Shown: positions 17,833 through 26,383 of the stretch, one piece after another
Layout of the letters: each line of letters begins with the position of its first letter
Position numbering within the stretch: position 1 is the stretch's first letter
NCBI GenBank assembly: GCA_964386325.1
Contig: CAYLQY010000003.1
Span: 62,001 to 126,000, forward strand
Source of the DNA: Anaerorhabdus sp964386325
Lineage (GTDB): Bacteria; Bacillota_I; Bacilli_A; Erysipelotrichales; Erysipelotrichaceae
Length of the DNA: 64,000 nucleotides
Direction: 5' to 3'
Notes under the pieces: generated by a model
Database searches by the model: none
The model's input: the letters and a program-made list of their open reading frames with translations, nothing else
Told to the model about the DNA's origin: nothing
Program-made: the position numbers and the translations under genes

Positions 17833-17987
17833 GAACTCTGTTATCTTCTATGTTATTAGGTAGTTATTCGTGAAGATTGAATTTATTAGCGTAGACTTAG
17901 ATTCCACCAACAAGTTCATCAAAGTTCAAATCCATCATCTAACAGTGGTGGCATTCAAAGCTTTGTTGAAGGTGGTTTCTTTTTTTA

Positions 17988-18134
17988 TTATATTAAGCTA
18001 AGCAGTGGATGTTCTGTTGGCTTTGCATTCTTGAAGATTTGTTTCATTGCATAGTCTTCTATGATGATTTTAATAATTCCTTCTAAGTTATGCTTCCTTA
18101 GATAAATAAAGATGATTGGAGTTGGAGATTGGTT
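17988..18134 (-). pseudogene. Probable decayed gene fragment
   Basis: On the minus strand 48 codons are open without an early start codon and read like genuine protein (for example IYLRKHNLEGIIKIIIEDYA and FKNAKPTEHPLL). The reading is closed by stops on both sides; neighbouring frames hold further short open pieces down to about 17.8 kb. This suggests a decayed gene, possibly a transposase, but no family is recognised. The rest of the 17743-18160 gap shows only the inverted repeat and a hairpin near 17905-17980 ahead of a T-run. Confidence 0.3.
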
Positions 18135-18164
18135 TCATAATGGAGACCTTTCCTATAAGATAAA

Positions 18165-18201
18165 AAACGCATATCAACTTTTAAATAAAGGATATGCGTT
18201 T
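18165..18201 (-). terminator. Terminator of tRNA-Leu
   Basis: An 11-bp perfect stem (AAACGCATATC / GATATGCGTTT) followed on the minus strand by a T-run, 11 bases after the tRNA CCA end. Confidence 0.75.
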
Positions 18202-18211
18202 ATTTTATGCT

Positions 18212-18298
18212 TGGTGCCCGAGACCGGAATCGAACCGGTACGGTATCGCTACCGACGGATTTTGAGTCCGTTGCGTCTACCAATTTCACCACTCGGGC
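18212..18298 (-). tRNA. tRNA-Leu (anticodon CAA)
   Basis: Minus strand: acceptor GCCCGAG/CTCGGGC, anticodon loop CTCAAAA (anticodon at plus-strand 18262-18264), long variable arm GTCGGTAGCGATACC, T-loop GGTTCGATTCC, discriminator A and CCA. 87 nt. A TTGACA lies about 30 bases upstream with an AT-rich -10 region. Confidence 0.95.
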
Positions 18299-18397
18299 GG
18301 TGCTTTAATATAATAACCTATTGATTGTCAAAAATCAATATTTCTTGTGTTATTTAAGCAGTATGATAGAATAACTAGAAATATGAGGAGGTCGTTT

Positions 18398-19498
18398 ATG
18401 AAAATATCAATGCCTACAAACAAGAACAGTTTGACACAAGTATCGAATAGTTTTCGCCGCTTTTTAAACTGTAAACTATATCATGAATCAGATGCAAAGC
18501 TAGATGAATGGATTGAAAATAATGAAATTGAGCAGCTATTAGTTGTTTTAGTAGATGGAATGGGATATAACCAATTAGAAAAATACTTATCAGAGGATAT
18601 GTTTTTACGAAAATATTGTCGTCATAAAGTTGAAACAGTGTATCCTACTTCAACGGTTCCATCAACAACAGCTATTCGTACAGGTAAGTTTCCTGTTGAA
18701 TCAGGGTGGATGGCTTGGCAACAATATGTACCAGAGGTAGATGATAACTATACAATGTATAGAGATGCTGGTTATTATAATGAATATCATTATTCACCAG
18801 AGCAAAAAGAAAAGATTTATCCTATGGATCTACTTGTAAATGATACCAGTCTTAAAAACGAAACTGCAGTTGAAGTTTTTCCAGCCTGGATTCATGGAAG
18901 AAATGAAGATTTTCCATCACTATGTAATGAGGCGAATGAATACCTAAAAGTAGGATATAAATATGCATATGTATATTGGGATGTGTATGATGGTACGATG
19001 CATGAGACTGGTGTTGGAAGTAAAGAGTCATTAGAGGAATTATATGAAGTAAATCAAACATTACATAATTTAACAATGATGTTAGATAGTCATGTAGGTT
19101 TGATTGTCATTGCTGATCATGGACATGTGGATGTGGATAGTGTAAATATTCACGACTATCCTCAACTTACTCAAATGTTCAGAAAAATGCCAGGTATGGA
19201 ACTTCGTTGTGCAAGTTTATTTATAAAAGATGAATGTAAAGATTCATTCAAAGAAGAGTTTAATAAAGTATTAGGTGATAAATTCTTATTGCTATCTAAA
19301 GAAGAGGTAATGGAAAAGAATTTATTTGGGATAGGTATACAACATCCAGCGTTTGAAAATATTATTGGTGATTTTGTAGCCTGTGCAATTGATAAAACAA
19401 ACCTAATCTATCGTGAAAATGATTCCGTTTTTAAAGGTTATCATGGTGGGTTAACTGAAGATGAACGTTATGTTCCAGTTATTACATTTTGTAAATAA
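18398..19498 (+). CDS. Alkaline-phosphatase-superfamily phosphodiesterase (nucleotide pyrophosphatase type)
   Basis: 366 residues from the ATG after GAGGAGG. Metal and nucleophile sites follow the family order: VVLVDGMGYN (first Asp), TSTVPSTTAIRTGKFP (nucleophile Thr/Ser), VYWDVYDGTMHETG (Asp and His), IADHGHVDVD (Asp-His) and GYHGGLTEDE (His). It should hydrolyse a phosphodiester or pyrophosphate with two zinc ions. No signal peptide is visible, so it may be cytosolic. Substrate unknown. Confidence 0.87.
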   Translation: MKISMPTNKNSLTQVSNSFRRFLNCKLYHESDAKLDEWIENNEIEQLLVVLVDGMGYNQLEKYLSEDMFLRKYCRHKVETVYPTSTVPSTTAIRTGKFPVESGWMAWQQYVPEVDDNYTMYRDAGYYNEYHYSPEQKEKIYPMDLLVNDTSLKNETAVEVFPAWIHGRNEDFPSLCNEANEYLKVGYKYAYVYWDVYDGTMHETGVGSKESLEELYEVNQTLHNLTMMLDSHVGLIVIADHGHVDVDSVNIHDYPQLTQMFRKMPGMELRCASLFIKDECKDSFKEEFNKVLGDKFLLLSKEEVMEKNLFGIGIQHPAFENIIGDFVACAIDKTNLIYRENDSVFKGYHGGLTEDERYVPVITFCK

Positions 19499-19511
19499 TA
19501 GTTAATGAATC

Positions 19512-19541
19512 ATAAGGGTTGTTAGTCAACTCTTATTTTTT
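19512..19541 (+). terminator. Terminator after phosphodiesterase
   Basis: A 10-bp stem (ATAAGGGTTG / CAACTCTTAT with one G-T pair), 5-base loop and T-run. Confidence 0.7.
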
Positions 19542-19544
19542 AAT

Positions 19545-19597
19545 TTGACGAGAGGGTTAAAGTAGTTTATGATATTCATATCAAATTATTTTGATGT
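19545..19597 (+). promoter_or_regulatory. Promoter and ArsR-type operator
   Basis: TTGACG (19545), 17-bp spacer, TATGAT (19568). An imperfect 20-bp palindrome, ATATCAAATTATTTTGATGT (19578-19597), covers the predicted transcription start. This is the position and shape expected of an autoregulatory ArsR operator. Confidence 0.65.
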
Positions 19598-19606
19598 GAG
19601 GTTATT

Positions 19607-19882
19607 ATGAAACATGAACGCAATGCGACAATTTTCAAAGCTTTCTGTGATGAAAAACGCTTGATAATACTAGAATTACTCCAAAATGGAGAAAAATGTG
19701 CATGTAAATTGATTGAAGAAACAGGCATAGCGCAGTCTGCACTTTCTTATCATATGCGAATACTTTGTGATGCTGGGATAGTTGTTGGTCGTCAAGAAGG
19801 TAAATGGATTCACTATCGAATTAATGAGAATGGCGCAACTTTAGCGATTCAAATACTAAAAGATATTACTACAGTAAAATAG
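19607..19882 (+). CDS. arsR: ArsR-family metalloregulator
   Basis: 91 residues, a compact winged-helix repressor: FKAFCDEKRLIILELLQNGEKCACKLIEETGIAQSALSYHMRILCDAGIVVGRQEGKWIHYRI. The CAC pair in the third helix (KCACKL) is where ArsR proteins bind As(III), and an extra Cys lies in the first helix (FCDEKR), so arsenicals or similar soft-metal ligands are the likely inducer. The downstream permease and thiol protein fit. A 10-bp hairpin (19878-19900) lies just past the stop and may reduce read-through. Confidence 0.88.
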   Translation: MKHERNATIFKAFCDEKRLIILELLQNGEKCACKLIEETGIAQSALSYHMRILCDAGIVVGRQEGKWIHYRINENGATLAIQILKDITTVK

Positions 19883-19913
19883 TCATCAAGGATGACTATT
19901 ATTTAGAAGTTTC

Positions 19914-19933
19914 AAATCAAAAAAAATTGATGT
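19914..19933 (+). promoter_or_regulatory. Second ArsR-like half-site pair before the permease gene
   Basis: AAATCAA-AAAAAA-TTGATGT repeats the ATCAA...TTGATGTGA pattern of the upstream operator and, as there, runs straight into the ribosome site and TTATTATGA. It may be a second operator or a shared RNA feature. Confidence 0.35.
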
Positions 19934-19945
19934 GAAGGAGTTATT

Positions 19946-20953
19946 ATGACTGAAATATGGGATTTTATACAAAATCAATTATTAGGGATGAAATGGTTGA
20001 ATGAACTCATTGCTTTTTTGCTTACTCGTGTTGGTATTGATACTTCAACACGGATAGGTGGTAGTTTGCAGTTTTTCATCTATGATGTCTTGAAGATTAC
20101 ACTATTGTTATGTTTATTAATTTTTATTATTTCTTATATACAAAGTTATTTTCCACCCGAGAGAAGTAAGAAAATACTGGGTAGATTCCATGGATTAGGT
20201 GCAAATATTGCCGCGGCATTATTAGGAACAGTGACACCATTTTGTTCATGCTCATCCATTCCACTATTCATTGGTTTTACCAGTGCTGGTTTACCAATAG
20301 GTGTTACATTTTCATTTCTAATCTCTTCTCCAATGGTTGATTTAGGTAGTTTGGTATTACTTATGAGTATCTTTGGTACAAAGGTTGCGGTAATGTATGT
20401 AATTCTTGGATTAATAATTGCTGTTGTAGGTGGTGCACTTATTGAGAGAATGCATATGGAGAAATACATTGAAGGATTCATAATGACTGCCAAACATGTA
20501 GATATGGAAGAATCAACTCTTTCTGTGAAGGAAAGAATAGAATATGCGAAGGAACAAGTTTCTTCAACATTTAAGAAAGTATTTCCTTATATTTTAGTTG
20601 GAGTAGGAATAGGGGCTCTTATTCATAATTGGATTCCAGAAACTTGGATTGAAACAGTATTAGGTAGCAATAATCCGTTTGGTGTAATTCTTGCGACTTT
20701 ATTGGGGGTGCCAATGTATGCCGATATTTTTGGGACAATTCCTGTGGCAGAAGCATTACTTACAAAAGGTGCTTTGCTTGGAACTGTACTTGCATTCATG
20801 ATGGCAGTAACTACATTAAGCTTACCTTCAATGATTATGTTGAAGAAAGCAATGAAACCCAAACTATTAGCTTTATTCATTGCGATATGTACTATAGGTA
20901 TCATCATAGTTGGATATATATTTAATATATTACATGGCTTTTTAATCATTTAA
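19946..20953 (+). CDS. Permease of the UPF0718/ArsP family
   Basis: 335 residues with about eight membrane helices. ALLGTVTPFCSCSSIPLFIGF contains the conserved TPFCSCSS Cys motif of the DUF318 permeases; FLISSPMVDLGSL and ATLLGVPMYADIFGTIPVAEAL are the paired repeats of the same family. ArsP members export trivalent organoarsenicals. Placement behind ArsR and before a redox-disulfide protein supports export of a thiol-reactive metalloid. AAGGAG precedes the ATG. Confidence 0.87.
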   Translation: MTEIWDFIQNQLLGMKWLNELIAFLLTRVGIDTSTRIGGSLQFFIYDVLKITLLLCLLIFIISYIQSYFPPERSKKILGRFHGLGANIAAALLGTVTPFCSCSSIPLFIGFTSAGLPIGVTFSFLISSPMVDLGSLVLLMSIFGTKVAVMYVILGLIIAVVGGALIERMHMEKYIEGFIMTAKHVDMEESTLSVKERIEYAKEQVSSTFKKVFPYILVGVGIGALIHNWIPETWIETVLGSNNPFGVILATLLGVPMYADIFGTIPVAEALLTKGALLGTVLAFMMAVTTLSLPSMIMLKKAMKPKLLALFIAICTIGIIIVGYIFNILHGFLII

Positions 20954-20966
20954 AGAGGAGGTTAAT

Positions 20967-21305
20967 ATGAAGCTATTTAAAACAAAAGAGCAACCTTGTT
21001 GTTGCAAAGACGTAGATTCTAAGAAGATGGAATCAGCATGTTCATGTACATCTGATCAAGGCGCAAAAGTATTAGGATCTGGATGTAAGAAATGTATGGC
21101 ATTAGAAGAGGCAACGAAAAAAGCTATAGAGGAATTAGGACTAGATATTGAAGTGAGTCATGTTACAGACTTTGCTGAAATTGCAAGTTACGGTGTTATG
21201 ACAACCCCAGCATTGGTATTTAATGGAAAAGTTATTTCGTATGGGAAAGTACTTTCTGTTGATGAAGTTAAAGAAATAGTAAATAAGGAATTACATAATT
21301 TGTAA
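20967..21305 (+). CDS. Redox-active small disulfide protein with Cys-rich N terminus
   Basis: 112 residues. The thioredoxin-like core starts near residue 32: AKVLGSGCKKCMALEEATKKA with a CxxC active site, then GVMTTPALVFNGKVISYGKVLS with the cis-Pro. This matches the small disulfide proteins encoded beside UPF0718 permeases. Unusually, the first 30 residues add CCC and CSC clusters (EQPCCCKDVDSKKM, ACSCTSD), giving up to five extra thiols that could bind metal or pass it to the permease. The gene is 13 bases after the permease gene. Confidence 0.85.
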   Translation: MKLFKTKEQPCCCKDVDSKKMESACSCTSDQGAKVLGSGCKKCMALEEATKKAIEELGLDIEVSHVTDFAEIASYGVMTTPALVFNGKVISYGKVLSVDEVKEIVNKELHNL

Positions 21306-21320
21306 TTCCTTATTTATTTT
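21283..21320 (+). terminator. Terminator of the arsR operon
   Basis: A 12-bp stem (ATAAGGAATTAC / GTAATTCCTTAT) with a 7-base loop overlaps the end of the disulfide-protein gene and runs into TTATTTT. Confidence 0.7.
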
Positions 21321-21382
21321 GTGGAGTGTAATTCCTCAGGAGTTATTAAATTGTTCTATAATAACTTTATTGGAGGCTACCT

Positions 21383-22546
21383 ATGTTCATCGAAAACTTA
21401 AAAAAAATAAAACAATGGCTATTCTTTGCTTTGTTTTGTGCATTACTGATTTTAATCTTAATGAAGATTGATATTTTTATCGCTATATTTGTAAAAATAT
21501 CAGGTTTATTAACACCGCTCCTCTACGGATTAGGATTTGCGTTTATCATTAATCTTTTCTCGAGTCACGTCGAAAATTTCTTGAAGAAACATCTTCCAAA
21601 AAATAAACGCGTGATGAAAGCATGTCGACCAATGGCAATTTTTATAACTATTTTGATTGCTATTGTCATTTTCTACTTTTTAACGATTGCAATTTTTCCA
21701 CAACTAATACAAAGCATTCAAATGTTTGCGAAACAATTACCAAGTTATTTAAAATCAATTCAAGATTTATTAAATCAATTATTTCAAACATTGAAATTGG
21801 ACTATGTTGTTAATTTTACACAATCCGAATCATGGAACACTATATTACCTCAAGTAACGAATTATCTTACAAAAGTACTACCTGATCTTTATAAAAATGC
21901 AATGAGTATATCCATGGTATTCTTGAATGTATTTATGGGATTTATGATTTGCTTCTATTTTTTAATTGATAAAGAAAAGTTTATCTTACAAGCAAAAAAG
22001 ATTGTTGCAGCAATATTTCCTGTGAAAGTATCAAATAAAATATTAGATATTAGCAAAAAAAGTAATCATACTTTTTCCATGTATATTCGTGGACAATTAA
22101 TTGAATGTTTATTAGAAGGAATTATTTTTGTGATTGTCCTATCATTGCTAAGATTTCCGTATGCCTTATTAATCGGCAGTATGGTTTGTGTTTTGAGCAT
22201 TATTCCAGTATTAGGGGCAACATTTGTATGTATCTTTGGATTTCTCTTAATACTTGCGATTAATCCACTTCAAGCAGTACTCTTTGTGGTTGTTTATCAA
22301 GTTATTCAACAACTTGAAAGTAGTTTGTTATATCCAAGAGTTGTTGGTAATTCAGTTGGATTACCTGGTGTTTTGGTTTTAACATCAGTCTTTCTTTGCG
22401 GTGGTTTGTTTGGTATAATCGGGGTATTACTTGGAGTTCCTCTAACCGCAGTGGTTTATACTCTATTTAGAGAATTCATCTATTTCTTGCTAAACCATAG
22501 AAATGTTGAAGTTGTAGGAAACGAAGTAATAGAGAAAAAGAACTAG
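21383..22546 (+). CDS. AI-2E family membrane protein
   Basis: 387 residues with the family layout: two N-terminal helices, a long soluble region (QLIQSIQMFAKQLPSYLKSIQDLLNQLFQ), then a helix cluster with GMVCVLSIIPVLGATFVCIFGFLL- and QQLESSLLYPRVVGNSVGLPGVLVL-type motifs. Such proteins are putative transporters; export of AI-2 holds for few members, and Na+/H+ exchange for others. TTGGAGG lies before the ATG and a TATAAT is found near 21356. Confidence 0.88.
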   Translation: MFIENLKKIKQWLFFALFCALLILILMKIDIFIAIFVKISGLLTPLLYGLGFAFIINLFSSHVENFLKKHLPKNKRVMKACRPMAIFITILIAIVIFYFLTIAIFPQLIQSIQMFAKQLPSYLKSIQDLLNQLFQTLKLDYVVNFTQSESWNTILPQVTNYLTKVLPDLYKNAMSISMVFLNVFMGFMICFYFLIDKEKFILQAKKIVAAIFPVKVSNKILDISKKSNHTFSMYIRGQLIECLLEGIIFVIVLSLLRFPYALLIGSMVCVLSIIPVLGATFVCIFGFLLILAINPLQAVLFVVVYQVIQQLESSLLYPRVVGNSVGLPGVLVLTSVFLCGGLFGIIGVLLGVPLTAVVYTLFREFIYFLLNHRNVEVVGNEVIEKKN

Positions 22547-22557
22547 GGGGAATTTAT

Positions 22558-22611
22558 ATGAAAAAATTATTTGACATTAGAATTGAAAAAGAAGGAATAC
22601 AAAACAGATAG
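22558..22611 (+). CDS. Possible 17-residue ORF
   Basis: ATG with GGGGGAA upstream, reading MKKLFDIRIEKEGIQNR then TAG, between the AI-2E-like and methyltransferase genes. It may be a translational coupling ORF or chance. No homologue is recognised. Confidence 0.2.
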   Translation: MKKLFDIRIEKEGIQNR

Positions 22612-22620
22612 GAGAATTTA

Positions 22621-23238
22621 ATGTTAGATAACAAAGGTTTTGATTTATGGTCAAAGGATTATGATAAGTCCGTTAATCTTAGTGAGGAAAACGATAAGTA
22701 TCCATTCGCAGGATATCGCAATTTATTGGGAATGATTTATTCCATGATTAGATGTGGACAAGGAAATAAAGTGTTGGATATTGGCATTGGAACAGGTATA
22801 CTTGCAAAGCGCCTCTATGATGATGGTTATGAAATAACAGGTATCGATTTTTCAAAAAATATGCTTGAAATGGTAAAAGAAAAAATGCCCAATGCTAATT
22901 TAGTTGAACATGATTTTTCTTTAGGATATCCAAGGCAATTAGCAACAGAAAAGTTTGATGCCATTGTTTGCACCTATGCAATTCATCATCTCGATGATAA
23001 TCAAAAAGTGATATTCATTGAAGAATTACAAACTCATTTAAATGAAACAGGATTTATTTACATTGGTGATGTCGCATTTGAGACAGTTAGTGAATGTGAA
23101 AAATGTAAAGTTGAAAATGATGAATGTTGGGATCATGACGAGATTTATCCAGTACTAGAAATTTTAGCACCACGAATCAAAAATATTCGTTTTATAAGAA
23201 GTAGTCATTGCTCTGGTGTGTTTATAATTGGTAAATAA
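22621..23238 (+). CDS. Class I SAM-dependent methyltransferase
   Basis: 205 residues. Motif I is KVLDIGIGTGILAKRL, motif II EITGIDFSKNML, and the post-II region reads FDAIVCTYAIHHL. A Cys-rich patch near the C terminus (SECEKCKVENDECWDHDE) is unusual and could bind metal. The substrate is unknown. GGAG lies 6-8 bases before the ATG. It ends at a hairpin terminator. Confidence 0.85.
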   Translation: MLDNKGFDLWSKDYDKSVNLSEENDKYPFAGYRNLLGMIYSMIRCGQGNKVLDIGIGTGILAKRLYDDGYEITGIDFSKNMLEMVKEKMPNANLVEHDFSLGYPRQLATEKFDAIVCTYAIHHLDDNQKVIFIEELQTHLNETGFIYIGDVAFETVSECEKCKVENDECWDHDEIYPVLEILAPRIKNIRFIRSSHCSGVFIIGK

Positions 23239-23295
23239 TACAACGTACTAAAACAAGAGAGTATCTGTCACTTTTTTTCACGAAAGAGCTATAAT

Positions 23296-23322
23296 GAACA
23301 TGACAAAAGTCATGTTCTTTTT
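23296..23322 (+). terminator. Terminator after methyltransferase
   Basis: A 9-bp perfect stem (GAACATGAC / GTCATGTTC) with AAAA loop and five T. A TATAAT (23290-23295) overlaps its left edge and may drive the following gene. Confidence 0.7.
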
Positions 23323-23340
23323 CATTGTATGGGGTAAATT

Positions 23341-25437
23341 ATGAAACGATATATTATGATTTGTATACTTATTTTTGGGATAGTTGTAAGCGGAGGATTT
23401 ATCTATTTAAACTTTTATGTTAATGAAAATTTCTTTGTAGACAAAGTTAATGGTGAAAACATTAGTACGATTGCGATTGTTAAAGGGGATAAGGTATACC
23501 AAGTAGATGATAATTCACAACTCAAAGAAATATTTATCAAAGGGGTAAATATTGGTCTAGGGAAACCAAATGCTTTTCCAGGTGAAGTTGCAATTACAAA
23601 AGTTGAATATAGCAGATGGTTTGAAAAAATCAAAGAAATGGGTGCGGATTATATAAGAGTTTATACACTTCAGTCACCAGATTTTTATGATGCTTTGTAT
23701 GAATTCAATATGGTGTCAGATCCACTTTATCTTATCCAAGAAGCATACATGAATGAAGATTATATTAATCAATATAAAGATGTTTATAATGAGCAAATAA
23801 GTTCTGATTTCAAAACGGAAATAGAAAATATTATTGATGCCATTCATGGTAATGCGAATATTGAAAAAGTTACGGGACATGCTTATGGTAATTATACAAG
23901 TGATGTTAGTAAATATACGGTTATGCTTCTATTGGGGATTGAGTTTGATGGCGAGACAATTGAAACAACTAATCGTAACAATGCTAATCAAACAAGTTAT
24001 AATGGTGAATACCTATATACCAAAAATGCAACGCCCTTTGAAATCTTCTTAGCAATGAATGGAGACTATACAATTAAATATGAAACAGATAATTATCAAA
24101 AACAAACAATAATAGGTTTTGCAAATTGGCCAACAAGTGATCCCCTTGATCATCCAAATGAGCCAGAAGATATGAATAAGATGCAAGGATTTGATGTTGA
24201 ACATATTTTAAAAAAGAATAATTTTGTTAGTGGTATGGTAGCTTCATACCATGTGTATCCTTATTATCCAGATTTTTTGAATTTTGAAGACCAAAGCAAA
24301 TTCTTGACTTCACCATCTACAAATCCATATCAAGACTATTTAAAACGATTGAATGAACACCATTCAATTCCGGTGCTTATTGCAGAATATGGAGTACCTA
24401 CTTCAAGGGGAGTAACTCATATTGATAGTACTAGAGGGTTTAACCAAGGTGGAATGTCGGAGCAAGAACAAGGCAATGCAATGCTAGCGATGACGCAAGA
24501 TATTAAAGATGCAGGAATGTGTGGTTCAATTATATTCTCATGGCAAGACGAATGGTTCAAACGTACATGGAATACAATGGAACTAACATCAGCAAGTGGT
24601 AGATCAGTATGGCATGATATACAAACATCAGAATCAACATTTGGTTTATTGGCATTTGATTCAAACGAAGAACTATTGAAATCTTCTTATCTTGAAAATA
24701 ATGATTTAACAATAAAAGTTAAAAGTGATGCAGAATATTTAACCATAAGCCTAAATAAAAAAGATTTAAATTTAAGTGACGATCATTTTGAATTATTTTT
24801 TGATACAACAGATTCTTCAGGATTTAATTTTCTTGATAATAGGCAATTAAAGTCATTCATGGATTTCTATTTGAGTATTAATGGAGAGAGTAATAGTGAA
24901 TTGTTTGTAGACCCATATTATGACAATTTTAATTATTTGTTTGGAAGGCAATTAAATATTAATTTGCCAATTGAACAAAATTCGATATTGACGAGTGCTG
25001 AACTTAATCCAATAAGACTTCGTTTAAGAAATAGGATTAGGATTCCTGAAACGCAACAAGAAGTAGAACCGAGCTATTACACAACAGGAAAATTAACATA
25101 TGGTAACATTGATAAAACAAGCAAAGACTATAAACCAGGAAATGATTTTTATGTTACTGATGATACAATTACAATAAGAATTGCATGGGGGTTATTGAAT
25201 TTTAGTAATCCAAGTCAAGGAATGATTCTTGATGATTTCTACAACCCATATATAGAACATATTGATGGAGTAGAAATGAAAACCAAACAAATTAGTCAGA
25301 TATCTTTGGGAATCACAGTTAACAATAATGAAATAGACTATATCGACATTCCATTACATTATTGGGAACAAGTAGATTATCAAGAAAGACTTAAAGAATC
25401 CTATACTATAGTAAAGGAGGTGTGGAGTCATGACTAA
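23341..25437 (+). CDS. Membrane-anchored glycoside-hydrolase-like TIM-barrel protein
   Basis: 698 residues. One N-terminal membrane helix (residues 3-24) places the rest outside. Residues 60-420 look like a clan GH-A barrel: IFIKGVNIGLGKPNAFPGE, EMGADYIRVYTLQSPDFY, ASYHVYPYYPDFL, VLIAEYGVPTSRG (Glu in the nucleophile position) and GSIIFSWQDEW. The strand-4 segment reads FANWPTSDPL where active enzymes usually carry Asn-Glu, so the acid/base Glu may be missing. A beta-rich domain follows. It is probably a polysaccharide-binding or trimming part of the synthase locus. It overlaps the next gene by 8 bases. Confidence 0.75.
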   Translation: MKRYIMICILIFGIVVSGGFIYLNFYVNENFFVDKVNGENISTIAIVKGDKVYQVDDNSQLKEIFIKGVNIGLGKPNAFPGEVAITKVEYSRWFEKIKEMGADYIRVYTLQSPDFYDALYEFNMVSDPLYLIQEAYMNEDYINQYKDVYNEQISSDFKTEIENIIDAIHGNANIEKVTGHAYGNYTSDVSKYTVMLLLGIEFDGETIETTNRNNANQTSYNGEYLYTKNATPFEIFLAMNGDYTIKYETDNYQKQTIIGFANWPTSDPLDHPNEPEDMNKMQGFDVEHILKKNNFVSGMVASYHVYPYYPDFLNFEDQSKFLTSPSTNPYQDYLKRLNEHHSIPVLIAEYGVPTSRGVTHIDSTRGFNQGGMSEQEQGNAMLAMTQDIKDAGMCGSIIFSWQDEWFKRTWNTMELTSASGRSVWHDIQTSESTFGLLAFDSNEELLKSSYLENNDLTIKVKSDAEYLTISLNKKDLNLSDDHFELFFDTTDSSGFNFLDNRQLKSFMDFYLSINGESNSELFVDPYYDNFNYLFGRQLNINLPIEQNSILTSAELNPIRLRLRNRIRIPETQQEVEPSYYTTGKLTYGNIDKTSKDYKPGNDFYVTDDTITIRIAWGLLNFSNPSQGMILDDFYNPYIEHIDGVEMKTKQISQISLGITVNNNEIDYIDIPLHYWEQVDYQERLKESYTIVKEVWSHD

Positions 25438-26383
25438 TATTGCACTATTTTTATTTAATTTACCTTTATTAATTAAGCTCTTTTTGGTATTACTATTGTT
25501 TTATTTGTACATCATTGCGTGTATTCAACTCTACACAGTATTAGAAACACATAAGATTCAAAAAGATGAAAAAAAAGAAAGACAAATGCACAAAGAGTAC
25601 GGTTTGAAAATTGAAAAAATGTTAGATAATATCATTGAGAATAAAATAGAGGATAATCACGATATTTTACAATATAGAACTTTAGCGATGAATAATCGGT
25701 TTTTCGCTATTATGTTTTTTAAACGATTAACCAGTAGAATAAGAAAATATACTGATTCTTCTAAAACAAACTTTTTTATTCAAAGAAAGCGACTATTAGA
25801 ATTTGTTTATGATTTAGAGTTATATAAAATTGTGATACATTATCAAAAAGAATTAGGTATATACAATACTTTATCAATTTTAAGTATTCTTCGCGATAAA
25901 CGGTCAATATCTTTTTTCAAGGAATATGAAATGATTGTATTCAAAAGAAAGAATATATTGTTGGGTTATTATGTGATGCTTGGCTATGCAAGGATGGGAC
26001 AATTGCCGTTGTTCAAACCGATTTTCGATAAAATTATTGATGCTCGTGAGATTTCAAGTGAAGAAATGTATGTGGGATTACTGGATAGTTGTGAAGAAAA
26101 TGTTATAGATTGGCAAGAAGATGCATTATTGCATGGAAATATTAATCATAAAATTATAGCGTTACTTTTCTTTACAGAATTACAAGATTCTAAGTATTAT
26201 TCATTTGCGCGGAGTGAACTTGAGAATTTAAATACAAAAACCGAATTGACGGAAAAAGAAAACGAGTATAAAAGTAAACTTCAGTATTATTTAGATAAGC
26301 AATTTGGATCAACGCTCGATTCTATTTTTCAAAAGGGTGAGAATAAAATGGAAATAACGGAAAGGGTAGGGATCATGCCATGA
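25430..26383 (+). CDS. Membrane-anchored helical-repeat protein of the polysaccharide locus
   Basis: 317 residues. A long hydrophobic segment (residues 7-38) anchors it; the rest is mainly alpha-helical and charged, consistent with HEAT- or TPR-like repeats (RLTSRIRKYTDSSK, ILGYYVMLGYARMG, IIALLFFTELQ). No catalytic motif is seen. It overlaps both neighbours (8 and 4 bases), so it is co-translated with the glycosyltransferase and probably acts as its scaffold. No family name is assigned. Confidence 0.6.
   Translation: MTNIALFLFNLPLLIKLFLVLLLFYLYIIACIQLYTVLETHKIQKDEKKERQMHKEYGLKIEKMLDNIIENKIEDNHDILQYRTLAMNNRFFAIMFFKRLTSRIRKYTDSSKTNFFIQRKRLLEFVYDLELYKIVIHYQKELGIYNTLSILSILRDKRSISFFKEYEMIVFKRKNILLGYYVMLGYARMGQLPLFKPIFDKIIDAREISSEEMYVGLLDSCEENVIDWQEDALLHGNINHKIIALLFFTELQDSKYYSFARSELENLNTKTELTEKENEYKSKLQYYLDKQFGSTLDSIFQKGENKMEITERVGIMP

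Noticed and set aside
18112..18324. An ORF of about 70 codons on the plus strand across 18.1-18.3 kb
   Set aside because: It runs through the complement of tRNA-Leu and its terminator; it is a shadow of the tRNA.
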